Shown: piece after piece, positions 26,055 through 38,040 of the stretch
Layout of the letters: the number at the start of each line of letters is the position of its first letter
How positions within the stretch are numbered: position 1 is the first letter of the stretch
Source of the DNA: Microvelia longipes
Lineage: Eukaryota > Arthropoda > Insecta > Hemiptera > Veliidae
Assembly: GCA_018340805.1 (NCBI GenBank)
Contig: JACMZG010001908.1
Coordinates: 49,276,378 to 49,340,377, forward strand
DNA: 64,000 nucleotides
Direction: 5' to 3'
The notes under the pieces: generated by a model
What the model was told of the DNA's origin: nothing
What the model saw: the letters and a program-made list of their open reading frames with translations, nothing else
Database searches by the model: none
Translations under genes and position numbers: made by a program

Positions 26055-26571
26055 GGTCTATCTGGTTTTCTCTTTTCCTTATTTTTATTTATCTCCAGGG
26101 TTTCCCTCTTGATTGCTACCATTTTGCTACGGTTTTTGGGTTGGAACCTGTATGGTTCTTTCTGTGTTATGGCAATTATGGTATCCATCATTGTGCCCCC
26201 CCCTTTCTCTATTCTTCCTTTTATTTTGGTTTTATTCCTTTATCTCCTTAGGGTTTTTCTTATGAGAATGGGAAACTGGTTGTTGTCCACCATGTTGTTG
26301 CGCTTACGGCATAATGCGCTTGACCAGGTTCTTCTCTTTTTAGGTAACCTTCCTTTGTTTTTATTTACATTTTATGCCTTGTTTTAAATGTGCTTTTATT
26401 TAAGTTTACTTTTATTGTAATTTTTTTTATTTTTATGACTATACGCTTAACGTAGTTCTCTGTAAGTGCTGGTTTTTTCTTGTTTTGTACTTTATCTACT
26501 GTAGCTTTGAGTTATTGATTTTACTTTTTGTCAATTTCTTGTCTCTATTGTTTTTGTTTATTATATTGTCT

Positions 26572-26618
26572 TCAGGTTGCCCTGATGAAGAGCATGTCCA
26601 TGCTCGAAACGTTGGCAC
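26572..26618 (+). ncRNA. Hammerhead-ribozyme-like core at a Penelope end
   Basis: CTGATGA at 26582-26588, then GAGCATG and CATGCTC, which pair as stem II, then GAAAC at 26606-26610. The flanks TTGCC and GGCA could pair as a short helix I. Only ACGU is available for helix III, a self-complementary tetranucleotide, so a dimeric form is more plausible than a single one. One unpaired A between CTGATGA and stem II departs from the ideal core. Penelope-like elements are known to carry hammerhead motifs in their terminal repeats. Activity is not shown. Confidence 0.65.
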
Positions 26619-26697
26619 GAGAGAAGTGAGTGTGTTTTTATAAGCCTTATCCTGATTCATTCGTAAGTTATGTTCTGAGGCTGATTCTGTTCTATTT

Positions 26698-26698
26698 A

Positions 26699-26787
<89 letters not shown>

Positions 26788-26790
26788 ATA
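26698..26790. repeat. (AT)n microsatellite
   Basis: About 90 bases of TA repeat directly after the Penelope end and directly before a family A right-hand module. Confidence 0.95.
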
Positions 26791-26905
26791 TACCCACAGA
26801 TAACTTAGTAAAAAGTACCCAGGAGTACAATAAACACCTGAAACGGATATAACAGGAAATCCTGGTTTCGGATCCCGGATAATTTTCCTATATATCTACA
26901 GTATA
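26791..26905 (+). repeat. Family A right-hand module
   Basis: ACACCTGAAACGGATATAAC, TCCTGGTTTCGGATCC and ATATATCTACAGTATAC follow the (AT)n tract in the usual order. Confidence 0.65.
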
Positions 26906-27149
26906 CATTTAGCTAGTTTCGCCTCGAGGATTGGTACACTCAGGAATCAACATTATTGCTTAGTAATTTATTCTCATTGTGGGAAATATTTTTTTATATA
27001 TACTTTACAGGCAGTAAAAAAAAAGAAGCAAAATAATTTCTTTATAACGTTTTAAAATATATTAAATGGTTAAGGGTCTGCAGTGCAGAATTTGGACTTA
27101 ATAGGGTGAGTTCGAAAATGCAACTCTTTATTTATGGGGTCTACTTAGG

Positions 27150-27495
27150 ACCAAAATTATTGCAAACCCAGTTTAAGCTACTTTCAAAGTCAATAACGAT
27201 TTTATTATTCTAACTCTTTGGTTCAACTATAATGTCTACACTGAAACTAATTACAAGCTCTAACACAATGTGGTCGAAAATAATAATTTTTATAATGGAA
27301 TAACACAGAAAAGCATTTCATTGTAAGAACCAAAATTATTGAGAACCCACTTTAAGCTGATTTCAAAGTCGATGAAGATTATTTGTTCTATCTTATGGGT
27401 TCAACTATTGTCTACTCTCAAAGTAATTACAAATCTAACTCAATGTAATTAAAAATAATAATTATTCTAATAGAATAATACAAAAAGTATTTCTT
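27150..27495 (+). repeat. Tandem duplication, about 180-bp unit, two copies
   Basis: ACCAAAATTATTG--AACCCA-TTTAAGCT and TTTCAAAGTC recur at about 27151 and 27331. Matching downstream segments (GGTTCAACTAT, AATAATAATT) and a shared TATTTCTTTATT-like end indicate a diverged duplication. Confidence 0.75.
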
Positions 27496-28725
27496 TATTA
27501 AAAACTTTATTGAAGTAAAGACAAAGACAAGGAAAAACTAAATGGAAATATAATGTGTCAGAGTCAGAATCATCTAGAGAAAAGTTCATTGTGTTTTATA
27601 TTAGGAAATAGAGGAAAAAAGTCTATTATAAAAACAGCAACCGCATGTAAGGAAGAGAAAGGCCTGGATTCTCTTTTCTGTTATTGTAACTCTTAGAAAA
27701 CCCCTGTGTTGAGAGTTGCGGAGGGAAAACTTGATAGAAAACCGTCACCCGCCTCCAGTTATCAACTTTTTATCTCTTGACTCCTTTCTTCTGCTAACGT
27801 AAAAAAATCTTTTTCGACCGCAATACTTTTTTTAAGACTTGGAAAAGAAAAGTGTATAGAAATAGATGCTTGGTAGAAAATAAAGATTTATTCTTATACT
27901 GAGAAGTTTGTAATAGAGTCAAAGCATTGCAGATAAAAACTCCTTAAAATGCTTAAGTTTATAAATTGACATTTGTTAACATTTACTGAGATATTCTTAT
28001 ATATAGCTATTTTAAAGTTTTATTCAAATGGTTAGGACAACTATTGTTGTACCAAATATTTGACATAAATCGGATTGGTTTCGAAACAACAAATCATTTA
28101 GTTGGAGCAAATATATTTTATAAAAGTTTTGTTGAACATAATGACAATTTTATAATATGTATTGCCTACTAAGAATTGGTAACATCAATAGATCTAATAA
28201 TCGAATAAACATCGATAGTATCGAATACTAAGTTTCATTTTAGGGGTATGAATATCCACTAGTGGCATAGTTATCAAGTTCATGAACCTTGATTTTGTAG
28301 CCATTTGCATACGAATGATAAATAATTTAGAAGTAATTTTAAAATACGAGTATGAGGTACCTCGGAACGCTTCCCCTTCAAGTCGGGTTTACGACGTTTG
28401 TCCTCTACGTTTCTAATTGGCTTCAATCATCCTCAAAATATAACAGGAGGCTAAACGGAATCGATCTTCTCATTCTCCCCCTTTCCGTCCGTCATCCGAA
28501 AACATCATAAGTGTCATAATGTGTTTGATAAAAAATCACTACAAACATGGTCCCGCGTTGCTTGTTCTAGGACAAGATTGATCAGTTATAATCCTTGCAT
28601 TCACCCATCTACCTACTGGCCAGGTTCAATGCTACATAACAAGAGTAATGCCAAAAAACCATTTGTATACTAATCGTAGATTTTGCTACTTTGTATAGAT
28701 TTTTTGAAAGTCGTATACATCATAT
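27496..28725. other. Intronic sequence without recognised features
   Basis: Nothing with a second copy, coding sense or RNA structure was recognised. Base composition is slightly less AT-rich near 28.35-28.6 kb. Confidence 0.5.
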
Positions 28726-28865
28726 TCAATAACGAAACTAATACTGATAATGAGATGAAACTTTGATACAAATATTTTACTGCGTTTTAGAAATGTTTGC
28801 TCAATCATTAATGCCGTCGAATGACTCACGATTGTAATTTTACGATCAGCCAGTTTCAAAAATGA
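28726..28865 (+). repeat. Decayed family A fragment
   Basis: CTAATACTGATAATGAGATG and GAAACTTTG are followed by TTTTACTGCGTTTT and a mutated site module in which the CRE position reads TGACTCA (28822-28828). Confidence 0.65.
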
Positions 28866-29960
28866 AGCAATGCAAAGGTAAAACACAATGGTAAATATCA
28901 AACGAGAATTCCAGCTCTAAGCAATATCCTATTGCCTTATTTAAAGTAATATGCAGAGAGATATACTTTGCGTTAGTGGAATCCTTTGATCTCCTTGAGT
29001 TTCTATTTGTATTAGATGTATGAAATCTCTTTCGTAGCTGTCAATATATCTCTGCTTGAAAATATCTCAGCAAATCTGCATGGCTTTTTTTTATCTTCAG
29101 AAAATGAATTTGATCTTTTTCAGTGAATTTATTTCGGGAAAAATTGCCAAAATGGAAAAGGCTTAAAATTGCATTTATTTCCCAATAAATTTACGATAGT
29201 TATTTATAATTTGTTCAATGACACTCAAATTTAATTTAAAAAGATAATAAATAACCTAACATAATGAATAGAACTTACCAAATAAGTTTATATAACGCTG
29301 CAAATAAAATTCGCTCTGTTAGTAGATTTCTTAACTTGTTATATAAACATGAGAAATTTCTATTTTCTCTAACTCAATTTAAAATTCGACATAAAGCAAA
29401 TGAGATTCAGTTTTTCTACTTTCTTTTCAAATTTATTACTTCTCCTTACAAACGAGTGTAGGGAAGATAGGAAAAATATAGTGTTTACCCTAATAATCCG
29501 AACCCAAGATATTATCATTTGTTTCCGGCACTTTTGTGACGTTCTGAGTACCGCCTTATAGATATTAGGCACATACACATACAGTGTGTTATATACAGAT
29601 ACAGTGTGTTTCTTATATATGCAGTGTATCTTATACAAACACTTTATATGTCATATACACTTATAGAGTGTCTTATTCACTCACTTAGATATTTTGGCAC
29701 GCTTGTGGCAATGTAACGACTAACATATGTACATAGTTTCATCTCATAAGTTTAATTGTTATCAAATAACTTGTGTATTTAAAAAAAAATATCAAATAGA
29801 AAATGTAAAAGAAAACTTTTTAATCAAAGTTACACAAAAACTTATAAAATTAACAAAATTGTTATTTGTCATAACAAAGAATCAAATGAACATTGTGTAC
29901 TCGAGGGTTCCATTCACACAGGACTTAAAAAAGTTTACTACTATGAGAGTCTGAGAAAGT
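28866..29960. other. Intronic AT-rich sequence
   Basis: No exon or element was recognised. A short repeated motif, ATACA-ATACAGTGTGT, occurs a few times near 29570-29660. Confidence 0.45.
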
Positions 29961-29964
29961 GCGA

Positions 29965-30265
29965 AGCGAGTTTGACAGAGCCTGAACTTACTCTGACCTT
30001 CAATTAATTGGGAAGAATATAATGTGATGTATTTACCAGAGACTATCGGCTCGAGTTTAGGCTCTGTTGGCGACCAGATGAGTTAGACGTAACGAAACAG
30101 AGTGGGACATGACATTACGTCGAGCCATCAATTATGACGACTGTCGAATGATGGAACAGTTCCCAGATGTAGCATTGCATTGGGCTTGTTACATTTCCTA
30201 GGTGTCTCTCGCACATTTATATTGTGTCAAATATTCATGTTTTGCTAAAGTCGGTAATATCAAAT
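29965..30265 (+). repeat. Dispersed foldback family D, partial copy
   Basis: It shares AGAGCCTGAACTTACTCTGA, AACAGAGTGGGACATGACAT, CGAATGATGGAACA and GCTTGTTACATTTCCTAGGT with the full palindrome at 39.3-39.7 kb. Most of the left arm is missing or scrambled here. Confidence 0.8.
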
Positions 30266-30895
30266 TATATATATTTGTATCTGTAAAAGTAGTTTTTCAC
30301 AAAGTCAAATTATTTAGTTTGAAAATACTAAAATAAAAAATGTTTTTCTTGCTTTATCTTATGAAACAATGTTAGTCCAGGAGAAAAATATTTCCCCTGT
30401 AGGCCCAACCTTTAACCTAATTAATCCTTCGTGTTGTGAAATCCCTTCTGTAACGGTAATACCAAAGAACTGAAGATTAGTAGAATTTAAGTCAAAAAAA
30501 TTCTCAACACTCAGCTTTTTAATATTTAACTTTGTGTCGCGTTATAAAAGCTTAACGTTTAATCCGACGCTGTGTTAAGGGGGTTGAAAAACGTCTCTTT
30601 TTAAAAGTTAAACCCTTTTATAAAAGCTATTCTGACATAAATATTATGTTAAAATGAGAATTTAAAAACGATTTTTTGTGTTGTATCTAAAACTAGGTAG
30701 AAACCTCTTTCAATCAAGTATTGCAATATTAATTTATTAAAACGTTTCAGCTTAAGAAATTATAATAACCTGGTAACAATGATTTAAAAAATCAAACAAA
30801 CAAAAGTTACTAAAAGGCAGTCTGATGGTTATATGGATTACCCTAGCCAAAAAGAGTTACTGAGGATCGTAAAAAAATAAAATAAAATAAAATTA
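30266..30895. other. Intronic AT-rich sequence
   Basis: No feature was recognised between the family D copy and the next (AT)n tract. Confidence 0.5.
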
Positions 30896-30897
30896 CG

Positions 30898-31031
<134 letters not shown>

Positions 31032-31135
31032 CATAGTAAGTTGATATCGTATCTCGTATCTTTGTGTTAAGGACATTCAAAAATATAATTTTAATATTAA
31101 AATTATATTTAATATATTATTTAATATATCTTCAG

Positions 31136-32760
31136 CGCAGTAGAATCAGCTACCCATGATGTGGCTCGATGTTTGGCGGGAGTTCTCAGTCCTTTAGCTG
31201 GCATCAATACCAGCTATGTCAAGAACTTAAGTCATTTCATCGTTCATCAAGTCTCTACAATTGCAAAAAGATGATCTTTTAGAAAGCTTTGATGAGGTTT
31301 CGCTGTTTACCAGTATTCCAGTCAAAGAAACTATTGATCTTCTAAGCAATCTTCTACCGAAAGATCTGGCCGATATCGCGGAGCAATGTCTCAAAACTAC
31401 GTACTTCATGTTTGACGGGGAATACTACTGGCAAACGGTAGTATCCCTACCCAGCGGAGGGTTCTCCCATGGGTAGTCTCTTGTCCCCTTGGAATCCAAA
31501 GGAATAACGTCTGCGCGTCTCCAGCCTAAGTCTTGGAAGAGATATGTAGATGATATTTTCTTTGTCTAGTCACATGGCAGGGACACCCAGGATGAATACA
31601 TATGTACTCTTTCCACCCAAACATAAAGTTTACAATGGAAATACAGAATAATAGATCGCTGGCTTTTCTAGATGTGCTTGAGATTAAGAAAGAAAATGGT
31701 ACACTAGGAAACCGGGTCTATCGCAAACCTACGCATACGGACAGAATATCTTCACGCGAACTCCCATCATCATCCAGCTCAGAAGATGGCCCTGGTAAAC
31801 TCCATGGTCTCAAGAGGCTTTAGATCAGTGACAAAGAATCCTGGGATCAGGAGAAACTACACCTCCAGGCAGCACTTACTAACAACGGCCACAAGAGAGA
31901 GGAGATCAACAGGACCATCCGTCGTTACGAACACCCATCAACCAGCGAGAAAGAGAGACAAGAACACAGGAAGAAAGCGTATCTAACATATGTCAAAGGA
32001 ACTACGGATAGGATCAGCAAGGTTCTGGCACGCAACGATATTGGGACTATCTTCAATACCTGTTTCACTACCAGAAATGTCCTTGGAAGTAACAAAGATT
32101 CCCTTCCAAGAAAAACTAGTGGTGTCTATAAGATCCCTTGTAGCTGTGGAAAAGTCTACATCGGAGTAACAGGCAGACTCATAAAAAAGGATAAAAAGAA
32201 ATGAGAGAGGGGGAAGGTAGAAAATTCACTTTGGCGTGTTCGGCGTTTAGCCGAACACATTAAACACACCATCGACGACGATTGTCGGTCCGTGGTCGCT
32301 GAACATTCACGGATAGTGGTCATCTTATTAATTTTGAGAAAACCGAGGTACTAGCGAATGTTCCTCGATATCGTGACAGGCTTGTCAGGGAACTATAGAT
32401 ATCGCTAAGCATAAGAATAACATCAACAAGGACACGGGGTTGAACATTTCCAATACTTGGACACCGCTTATCTCTTCACTACGTGTTTCAGATAATTCCT
32501 TTAGCCAATCTCAGCCTTCAACTACGTCACGCAGCACCCAGCCACCGATTATGTCATCCCACGGAAATCCCCCATCCAGGAAATCCAGGCTAATGCCTGC
32601 TCATCAACCAGACATGACACCTCTACGCAACCTTCAAGTGGATTATGTCATACTGGACCATCCAACCCTATTATCCCGTCTCATGGCTCTAATCTTTGTC
32701 CTCAAAGACAGGGTAAGAGACAGGTATAAATAGGGCTTGCATAGTCTCCATCTTCAGTTC
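31136..32760 (+). mobile_element. Penelope-like element, decayed copy of a second lineage
   Basis: Reverse transcriptase and GIY-YIG fragments follow each other in the Penelope order. The protein text differs clearly from the pair at 24-26 kb (for example SGVYKIPCSCGKVYIGVTGR against NVVYKANCNDCNTAYVGHTT), so it belongs to another family. A minus-strand terminal piece with a hammerhead-like core lies just downstream. Confidence 0.88.
31240..32745 (+). pseudogene. Penelope-like reverse transcriptase/GIY-YIG protein, many breaks
   Basis: LESFDEVSLFTSIPVKET carries the first catalytic aspartate, and TTYFMFDGEYYWQT follows. The frame then shifts before the second catalytic box RYVDDIFFV, which is followed at once by a stop. 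NIKFTMEIQNNRSLAFLDV, VYRKPTHTDR and MALVNSMVSRGF are the usual post-catalytic segments. After further shifts come GTIFNTCFTT and VYKIPCSCGKVYIGVTGRLI, the GIY-YIG block. At least four frame changes and one internal stop are visible, so it is not functional. Confidence 0.88.
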
Positions 32761-32794
32761 TATAGAATTATACTTTCATAGAATTATACTAATT

Positions 32795-32950
32795 TCCTTT
32801 GAAAACTCAGAAAAGTTTAAGTAACAAGTAGTGTTGCTACTGCTCAGGTTATGAAGAACAACCCAAAAACTAAAGCATGAAATGGATTGTATAGCACGGT
32901 TGCAGGTATTTTAAAGGAAATTCGCCTAATATGCGGACCTCTGAGTAAAA
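32795..32950 (+). repeat. Dispersed repeat family E, copy 2
   Basis: CTACTGCTCAGGTTATGAAG, AAATGGATTGTATAGCACGG and AAATTCGCCTAATATGCGGA repeat the order seen at 2.5-2.7 kb. Confidence 0.65.
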
Positions 32951-33175
32951 TTAGTTGGACGTAATCCATTATCAGTACTATTTACAATTAACGACGTTTC
33001 GGGAGCAGGTCCTTCTCCCATCATCAGGTTCGTCTTGAGAAAGACGGTGTGTGAGTCAAGTGTTGGGTGTTAGGATTTTAACCTAACTTCGTAGGCAGGT
33101 ATCAACGACTTTGTTATGCACTTTGAAACCTTGTCTACGATGGGGCCTTCCCCCATCGTTGACATGGATCATTTT
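32951..33175 (-). mobile_element. Penelope-like terminal fragment (minus)
   Basis: It shares CATCATCAGGTTCGTCTTGA, GAAAGACGGTGTGTG and GGATTTTAA with the terminal fragment at 43.85 kb and contains a hammerhead-like core. It lies inverted relative to the copy on its left, again the arrangement usual for Penelope-like elements. Confidence 0.75.
32983..33040 (-). ncRNA. Hammerhead-ribozyme-like core at a Penelope end
   Basis: On the minus strand CTGATGA is followed by a five-pair stem (GGGAG with CTCCC) and GAAACGTC. AAC before CTGATGA and GTT after the presumed GTC cleavage triplet could pair as a minimal helix I. One unpaired T lies between CTGATGA and stem II, the same position as the extra base in the copy at 26.58 kb. 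Confidence 0.6.
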
Positions 33176-34087
33176 CAGACAACAATCATGGGATTGTTTC
33201 AATGTCCTAAGAAACATAAATTACCTGTTTAATAATAAACATTAAATGATAATGTTTTATTAATAATAAAACATTAAATGACCCATAATAATACCTTATT
33301 ATCTTACCTTTATTTTTAATATTTTACTGAATCAGAAAACCGATCTTACATAAAACTAGTTCTGTACAGTACATGTTTTATAAGAGCCAAAATGAAATAT
33401 CAATTAAATGTAAAACAATAAGTTAATTAATAAAATTCATAAAGGTGCCTGAATAAGCAAAGAAATAAAAAAGCTGAGGATATGTTGAAGTAAAAATGGG
33501 TTTTGTTTCCAAAGTGTGTTTTAATAAAGATGAAATAAAAATCAACATTATTGTAGAAGCTACATTCGGAAATAAAATATGAATAAGTGGAAAAGTTTAT
33601 TTGTGAAAGCGGGAAATTATTTATTTTTATATAAAATACTTTGAGAGAGCCCTTTATATTTTTATTGCCGTTTTAACTCGGCTTGTTTTGTGTGAGAAAA
33701 GTGTTTGTAAAAGCCAGGACTGAATAATGGTCCTGGTTTAATTTATATAAAAGTTCAACATTAGTCATTTTTCAGAAAAAAATTCTCAGTTTTAAACAAG
33801 CCAATGGTTCAAATTGTTTAGTGCCTTTAAACATGTTCATGACATCTTTGTAGCCACAGATTTAGGAAGGGAGAAAAACAAAAATCTGAAAACCGGGGAT
33901 AAATCCTTGCTAGTGAATGAGTCAACTGAAATTTCAGAGAGAAGCCTATTTTTGAAAAACAGAAGAGAGAAAAGCCACAGATTTAAACACCAGCTTGAGT
34001 GTGCTCAATTATTCAGTGCTTGCCCATATACGGCCGGAAAACTTTGGGGAACGACCCGTATAGAAAAGGCTAACTAGTGAAAACTTT
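33176..34087. other. Intronic sequence without recognised features
   Basis: A short direct repeat of ATTAAATGA-AAT near 33240-33290 is the only structure seen. The 87-codon frame at 33814-34077 has no recognisable domain. Confidence 0.45.
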
Positions 34088-34139
34088 CACTGCCCTCTAT
34101 CACAAACAAACCGTCCGATCCTTTCATACTCATTGAACC

Positions 34140-34195
34140 AAAGTGGATTTTCTACCTTCCCCCTCTCCCATTTCTTTTTATCCTTTTTTACTTAG
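34140..34195 (-). repeat. Inverted copy of a 50-bp piece of the Penelope copy at 32.2 kb
   Basis: CCTTCCCCCTCTCCCATTTC and its flanks are the complement of 32195-32244 with about two differences. The flanks beyond this block do not match, so it is a small displaced fragment. Confidence 0.7.
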
Positions 34196-34574
34196 TATTA
34201 GCACAATGTAATCTAAAAAGTTACTGCAAACTTCTTCGTAATGGACTGATAAGATTTTATTTCCTAACAATAATAATCGATAGATTTCCTACCTCTTTGT
34301 ACTCTATCCTACATTTTTATCAAGACTTATGGAAAATGTTGTACAAAAAGTTAATTTTTTTCCGTCCATCTCTTAAAAAGGAATGAGAAGGAAGTTGAAA
34401 TTGGTTCTCCAAAATTCGATTAATTTTTAGTTATTTTCCTGAGAAAAAATGAGCAAATAATATGGGGGTCATAGTTGAGTTAACACATCAATTACAAAAT
34501 TGATAGTATTTCGTTATCCCTGTATTTATAGATTTTTAATTAATTTCTGGACCTTTCCCAACATTAACTTTTTC

Positions 34575-35010
34575 TTATTCGTACCGTGGTATATAGGAAA
34601 AGTATTGTGTTTTCAAAAAATCCTGAACCGTGTTGTCACCGGAATAATCAGTTTTAGGTGTTCTTAAGGCCTCCTGATTAGTTTTCACAAAGTTGTCTAT
34701 CTTTATGTGTGTGCGTCTGTTTCATCTTAGCTCCAAGTGTATTTATGATACATAGTTAAAACTTTGTAAAAAAGCAGTCTACCGCTGAAGTTGTGCTATT
34801 CGGTGAAATATTTTTTATACCGTCATTAACCAGCAATAATGACTCCGCTAAAATTTCAAAAAATCATAAAAAAACGGAAAAATAATGTGATTGGATTGAG
34901 ATTTGACACGCATGTAGGCATGTATAAAAGTAACATATATACTAAGTTTTATTTCATTATCAAAAAGAGTGTAAAGTTTAAAATTAAGTTTCAAATTAAA
35001 GAGTGATAAT
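34575..35010 (-). repeat. Dispersed repeat family A copy (minus)
   Basis: GTACCGTGGTATATAGGAAA, GGAATAATCAGTTTTAGGTG, AAGTTGTCTATCTTTATGTG, AACTTTGTAAAAAAGCAGTC, then GTCATTAACCAGCAATAATG and GTGATTGGATTGAGATTTGA. It is nearly complete but lacks intact AP-1-like and CRE-like sites. Confidence 0.8.
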
Positions 35011-35313
35011 TCAGTGAATTTTTTCCAAAGAAAATTGGCTAAAATAAACATGTTTTGTTTTCCTCTATTACATGACGGTACTGAACTTTAGAAATAAGCT
35101 AAGCACATTGTGTAGTAGTTCTCACTTTTATATGGTTATGTTATGGTTGGTTATGTCAAAGTGGAGTATGTTATTAACTATGTTGTTTTCTTGTCGTGAT
35201 CCATCTACTCGTGATTACTAGTGATATTGTCTTTATTAAAATATATTAGCAAAAACCTCAATCTGTTACTACATTATTTACTGATGATATAATAATTATT
35301 GAATTACTATTTG

Positions 35314-35843
35314 TAGTATAACACACGGCAAAAATCAGTTGACAGCGCGCCAAAAATCTATGACGGATAGAATCCTATTGGATTAGAAGGACAATGAAAT
35401 CTATTCCTCCTCCACCTCATGCCAAACTTGGTACAAAAAGATACCTTTTTCGTAAATAAAATCATCAGAAGGTAACACTGGTTTTCAAAATGTGAAACCT
35501 CGCGTCGCTTTTTTCCCTTCCTTTTGTATTACTTAATTAACAACTTTAACTCCACTTAATTCATACTTCCTAACAAAGTTAAAGCAACACTTAATTCGTA
35601 ACTTTAAAAGATACAACAGTTTATATTAAAAAAATTAATAAATAATACTTTAAAATAAAAAAATAAGTAACTAAAATGTTAATAAAATAACAAATAATAA
35701 AAGTTATGTTAATAAAATAACATAACTAAGTCAGGTTAAGTGTTGCCAAAGTAGAAATTTTATTTTTGTTTTTTAAAAGTAGAGTGTTAAATGAATTGAG
35801 ATTTTGGAGGGCTGTCAACTGATTTTAATCGTGTGTTATACTA
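35314..35843. mobile_element. DNA-transposon-like MITE with about 40-bp terminal inverted repeats
   Basis: The left end TAGTATAACACACGGCAAAA then ATCAGTTGACAGC is matched at the right end by its complement, with an insertion of a few bases. The 530-base interior is AT-rich and non-coding. A third, isolated end of the same family lies at 61.22-61.26 kb. No target duplication was certain, so the superfamily is undecided. Confidence 0.75.
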
Positions 35844-36650
35844 TAAAGTATACCAATATTACAATAATACTGTAAAATTATTTAAAATAGTAAGGGAAAT
35901 ATGTTAGAACTCTTATAAACAAAATAAGGTCGTTCAACTGACATCCATATCACCCTCATAACTGATAAACTGCAGAAAGGAAGAGTTGCGAGAAAGTTAG
36001 AGAGATAAAACTTTAATAGAGGTAGAAGCAGAGCGGAATACTCGGTGTTCAAGGGAAAACGTTTCGCTCAACCGTTTTCCTTTGGGTTTCAAAGCGATCA
36101 ACTTTTGTGAAATCTAACTTTTAATACTAATTTTCTTACTTAATACCTCGCTATACCTCAGGCCTTGTGCATCCAATCGATTGGTAATTAAAGTTGATTT
36201 AAAGTTAAAATAAAAAAAATCTTTTAAACTAAATTAAAGGAAAGAAGTTTTATTTAAAATGTTATCGTAACCGCGGATTGCAATAAAGATATAAAAGTAG
36301 GGTACGGGGCATCTCTGAAGTTTTCTCACCATATCAATATGCATATACTTACCACTTCGGACTTGAGGCACTCGTTCATAGAATATGGAAATCTCCTAAT
36401 TTATATTTCAGTTTCTTTAATAAAAAATCTGTTTCCTACCGTATCCCATACAGGTACTGACCTAGCTAGATACTACTAAACATCAGTAATACAACAAAAA
36501 CTGGAGATGTCCAAGCCGTATTGAACTTAGTATACTTATGGACTTAACTTAACTTACTACATAAATGGATATTCTATTACTTTCAACTCAAGTGGATAAT
36601 TTTTAATTGGTTAACATTAAAAAAAACTAATAATGTATTGCGATAAGAAA
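35844..36650. other. Intronic sequence without recognised features
   Basis: Nothing beyond short A/T runs was recognised. Confidence 0.5.
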
Positions 36651-37262
36651 TGAAATAATGCTGATAATAAGATGAAAACAAACATTTTTTTGTTCTTATC
36701 TCTCTATCTGGCCTTATCCCTCCTTCTTATCAATATTTTAATTTTTTATGAATATTTTGTTCAAAAAAAGTTTGATTGCGGCTAAATCCCTGGGGCGCGC
36801 CCAGTAATGTGTGTATTTTTTGTATTATTTTTATTTTTATTTCTGTTATTTATTTAACTACGTTGTTAAATATAAAGTATTCACATTGTTCAAAATATAA
36901 TCGCTCTGACTTAACTCCTTTAACCTCTTCTCTATCTCTACATACATGCATTTTTTTTCTGAGTCATATTTATGATTTAATGTATTGTAATGTATGTATA
37001 ATTATGTACTGTCAATAATGACTCAGCAAATATGACAGCACAAATTGTCCACTAAATTTCAAATATATGAACATATTTATCTGTTTATTAATATTTGAAA
37101 ATTTTAATGAGTAATTATTGCCGGTTAATGGCGCTATGATACAATATTTTGTGGAATGCCCCACTATACCTAAACATTTTATAACGAGTTCATCTCTCTA
37201 GTATAAACACTCTGAGAGCTATGATGGCAAAAAGCAGACACAATATTGTAGATGAACAACCT
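36651..37262 (+). repeat. Family A copy, disrupted
   Basis: AATGCTGATAATAAGATGAA at the left and, after about 350 bases of other sequence, TGACTCA at 37019-37025, ATTATTGCCGGTTAATGGCG, TCTAGTATAAACACTCTGAG and AGCTATGATGGCAAAAAGCA. The CRE-like site is lost. Confidence 0.6.
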
Positions 37263-37264
37263 AT

Positions 37265-37440
37265 TAAGAAATCCGGCGCGGAGGTCCGCAAGCCAGGCGA
37301 GTTTTCTTTAAATTGAATACATTCTTGCTAATCAATCCAATTTTTGCTTAAATTTTTCGATAGAACCTGAGCAGTAGTGCAAAAGCTTGTTGTATTATTT
37401 TAGAATTGTTAAAAGAGAATGCGCATATTTATCCTATGTA
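37265..37440 (-). repeat. Dispersed repeat family E, copy 3 (minus)
   Basis: The complement reads GCGCATTCTCTTTTAACAAT, CTACTGCTCAGGTTCTAT and TTGCGGACCTCCGCGCC, in the same order as the copy at 2.5-2.7 kb. Confidence 0.65.
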
Positions 37441-37633
37441 TTATACTAATGGAAGTTTACACCAGAAATCGGAATAATTGACAACACACTATGTAGTATA
37501 GGGAAAACTGTAACCATACACAAAGCGGTTAGCAGATTAATAATAGATACTTAATAATTAGCGGCGGGTGGAGAGATATGTATGTAGCTCGAGTATGTAA
37601 TGCGTCAAGACGCACAACACCACACTGCTAATA

Positions 37634-37690
37634 CTTATATATATATATATATATATCTATATATATATTATTATATATATATATATATTT
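37634..37690. repeat. (AT)n microsatellite
   Basis: A short TA tract with TC and TTA interruptions. Confidence 0.9.
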
Positions 37691-37834
37691 TAACCTTTTT
37701 TTTCTGTATATAAACGTTGACCACCGCATGTCAGTAACAACATAAACGGTCGAATCTGCGCATTTATCATTACTCTTCCTTATAAAATTTACAGCAAAGC
37801 ATATTATTCGCAATCATTTGATGTTTCATTTATG

Positions 37835-38040
37835 CTATTTTTTAGCGCATTTTCTTTATATCATCACCACACGAGCTGCTGCATTACCGAATTTTTTCAA
37901 AGAAAATTGTCTAAAACCAGTCATAAGTTCTTAAAAACACCTGAAACGGATAAATCAGGTGAATACCCGGTTTTTATAATTTTAGTGGAAACAATACTTT
38001 CTTACATACCTACGGTATAAATGAGAAAAATTAAAAAGCA
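37835..38040 (+). repeat. Family A right-hand module
   Basis: TTTTTTAGCGCATTTTCTTT, then AACACCTGAAACGGATAAAT, CCCGGTTTTTATAATTTTAG and CATACCTACGGTATAAATGA. Confidence 0.65.

Larger units (their letters stand above)
25084..26690 (+). mobile_element. Penelope-like element, 5'-truncated copy (plus)
   Basis: It starts inside the reverse transcriptase and continues through the GIY-YIG endonuclease and about 600 bases of 3' sequence. Near its end is a hammerhead-like core, followed by AAGCCTTATCCTGATTCATT and an (AT)n tract. Its last 1.15 kb is nearly the mirror of the copy on the left, so together the two form a large palindrome with a 430-base spacer. Confidence 0.9.

Noticed and set aside
33814..34077. 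87-codon plus-strand frame
   Set aside because: No recognisable domain, no splice sites and no repeat evidence. Length alone is weak support in this composition.
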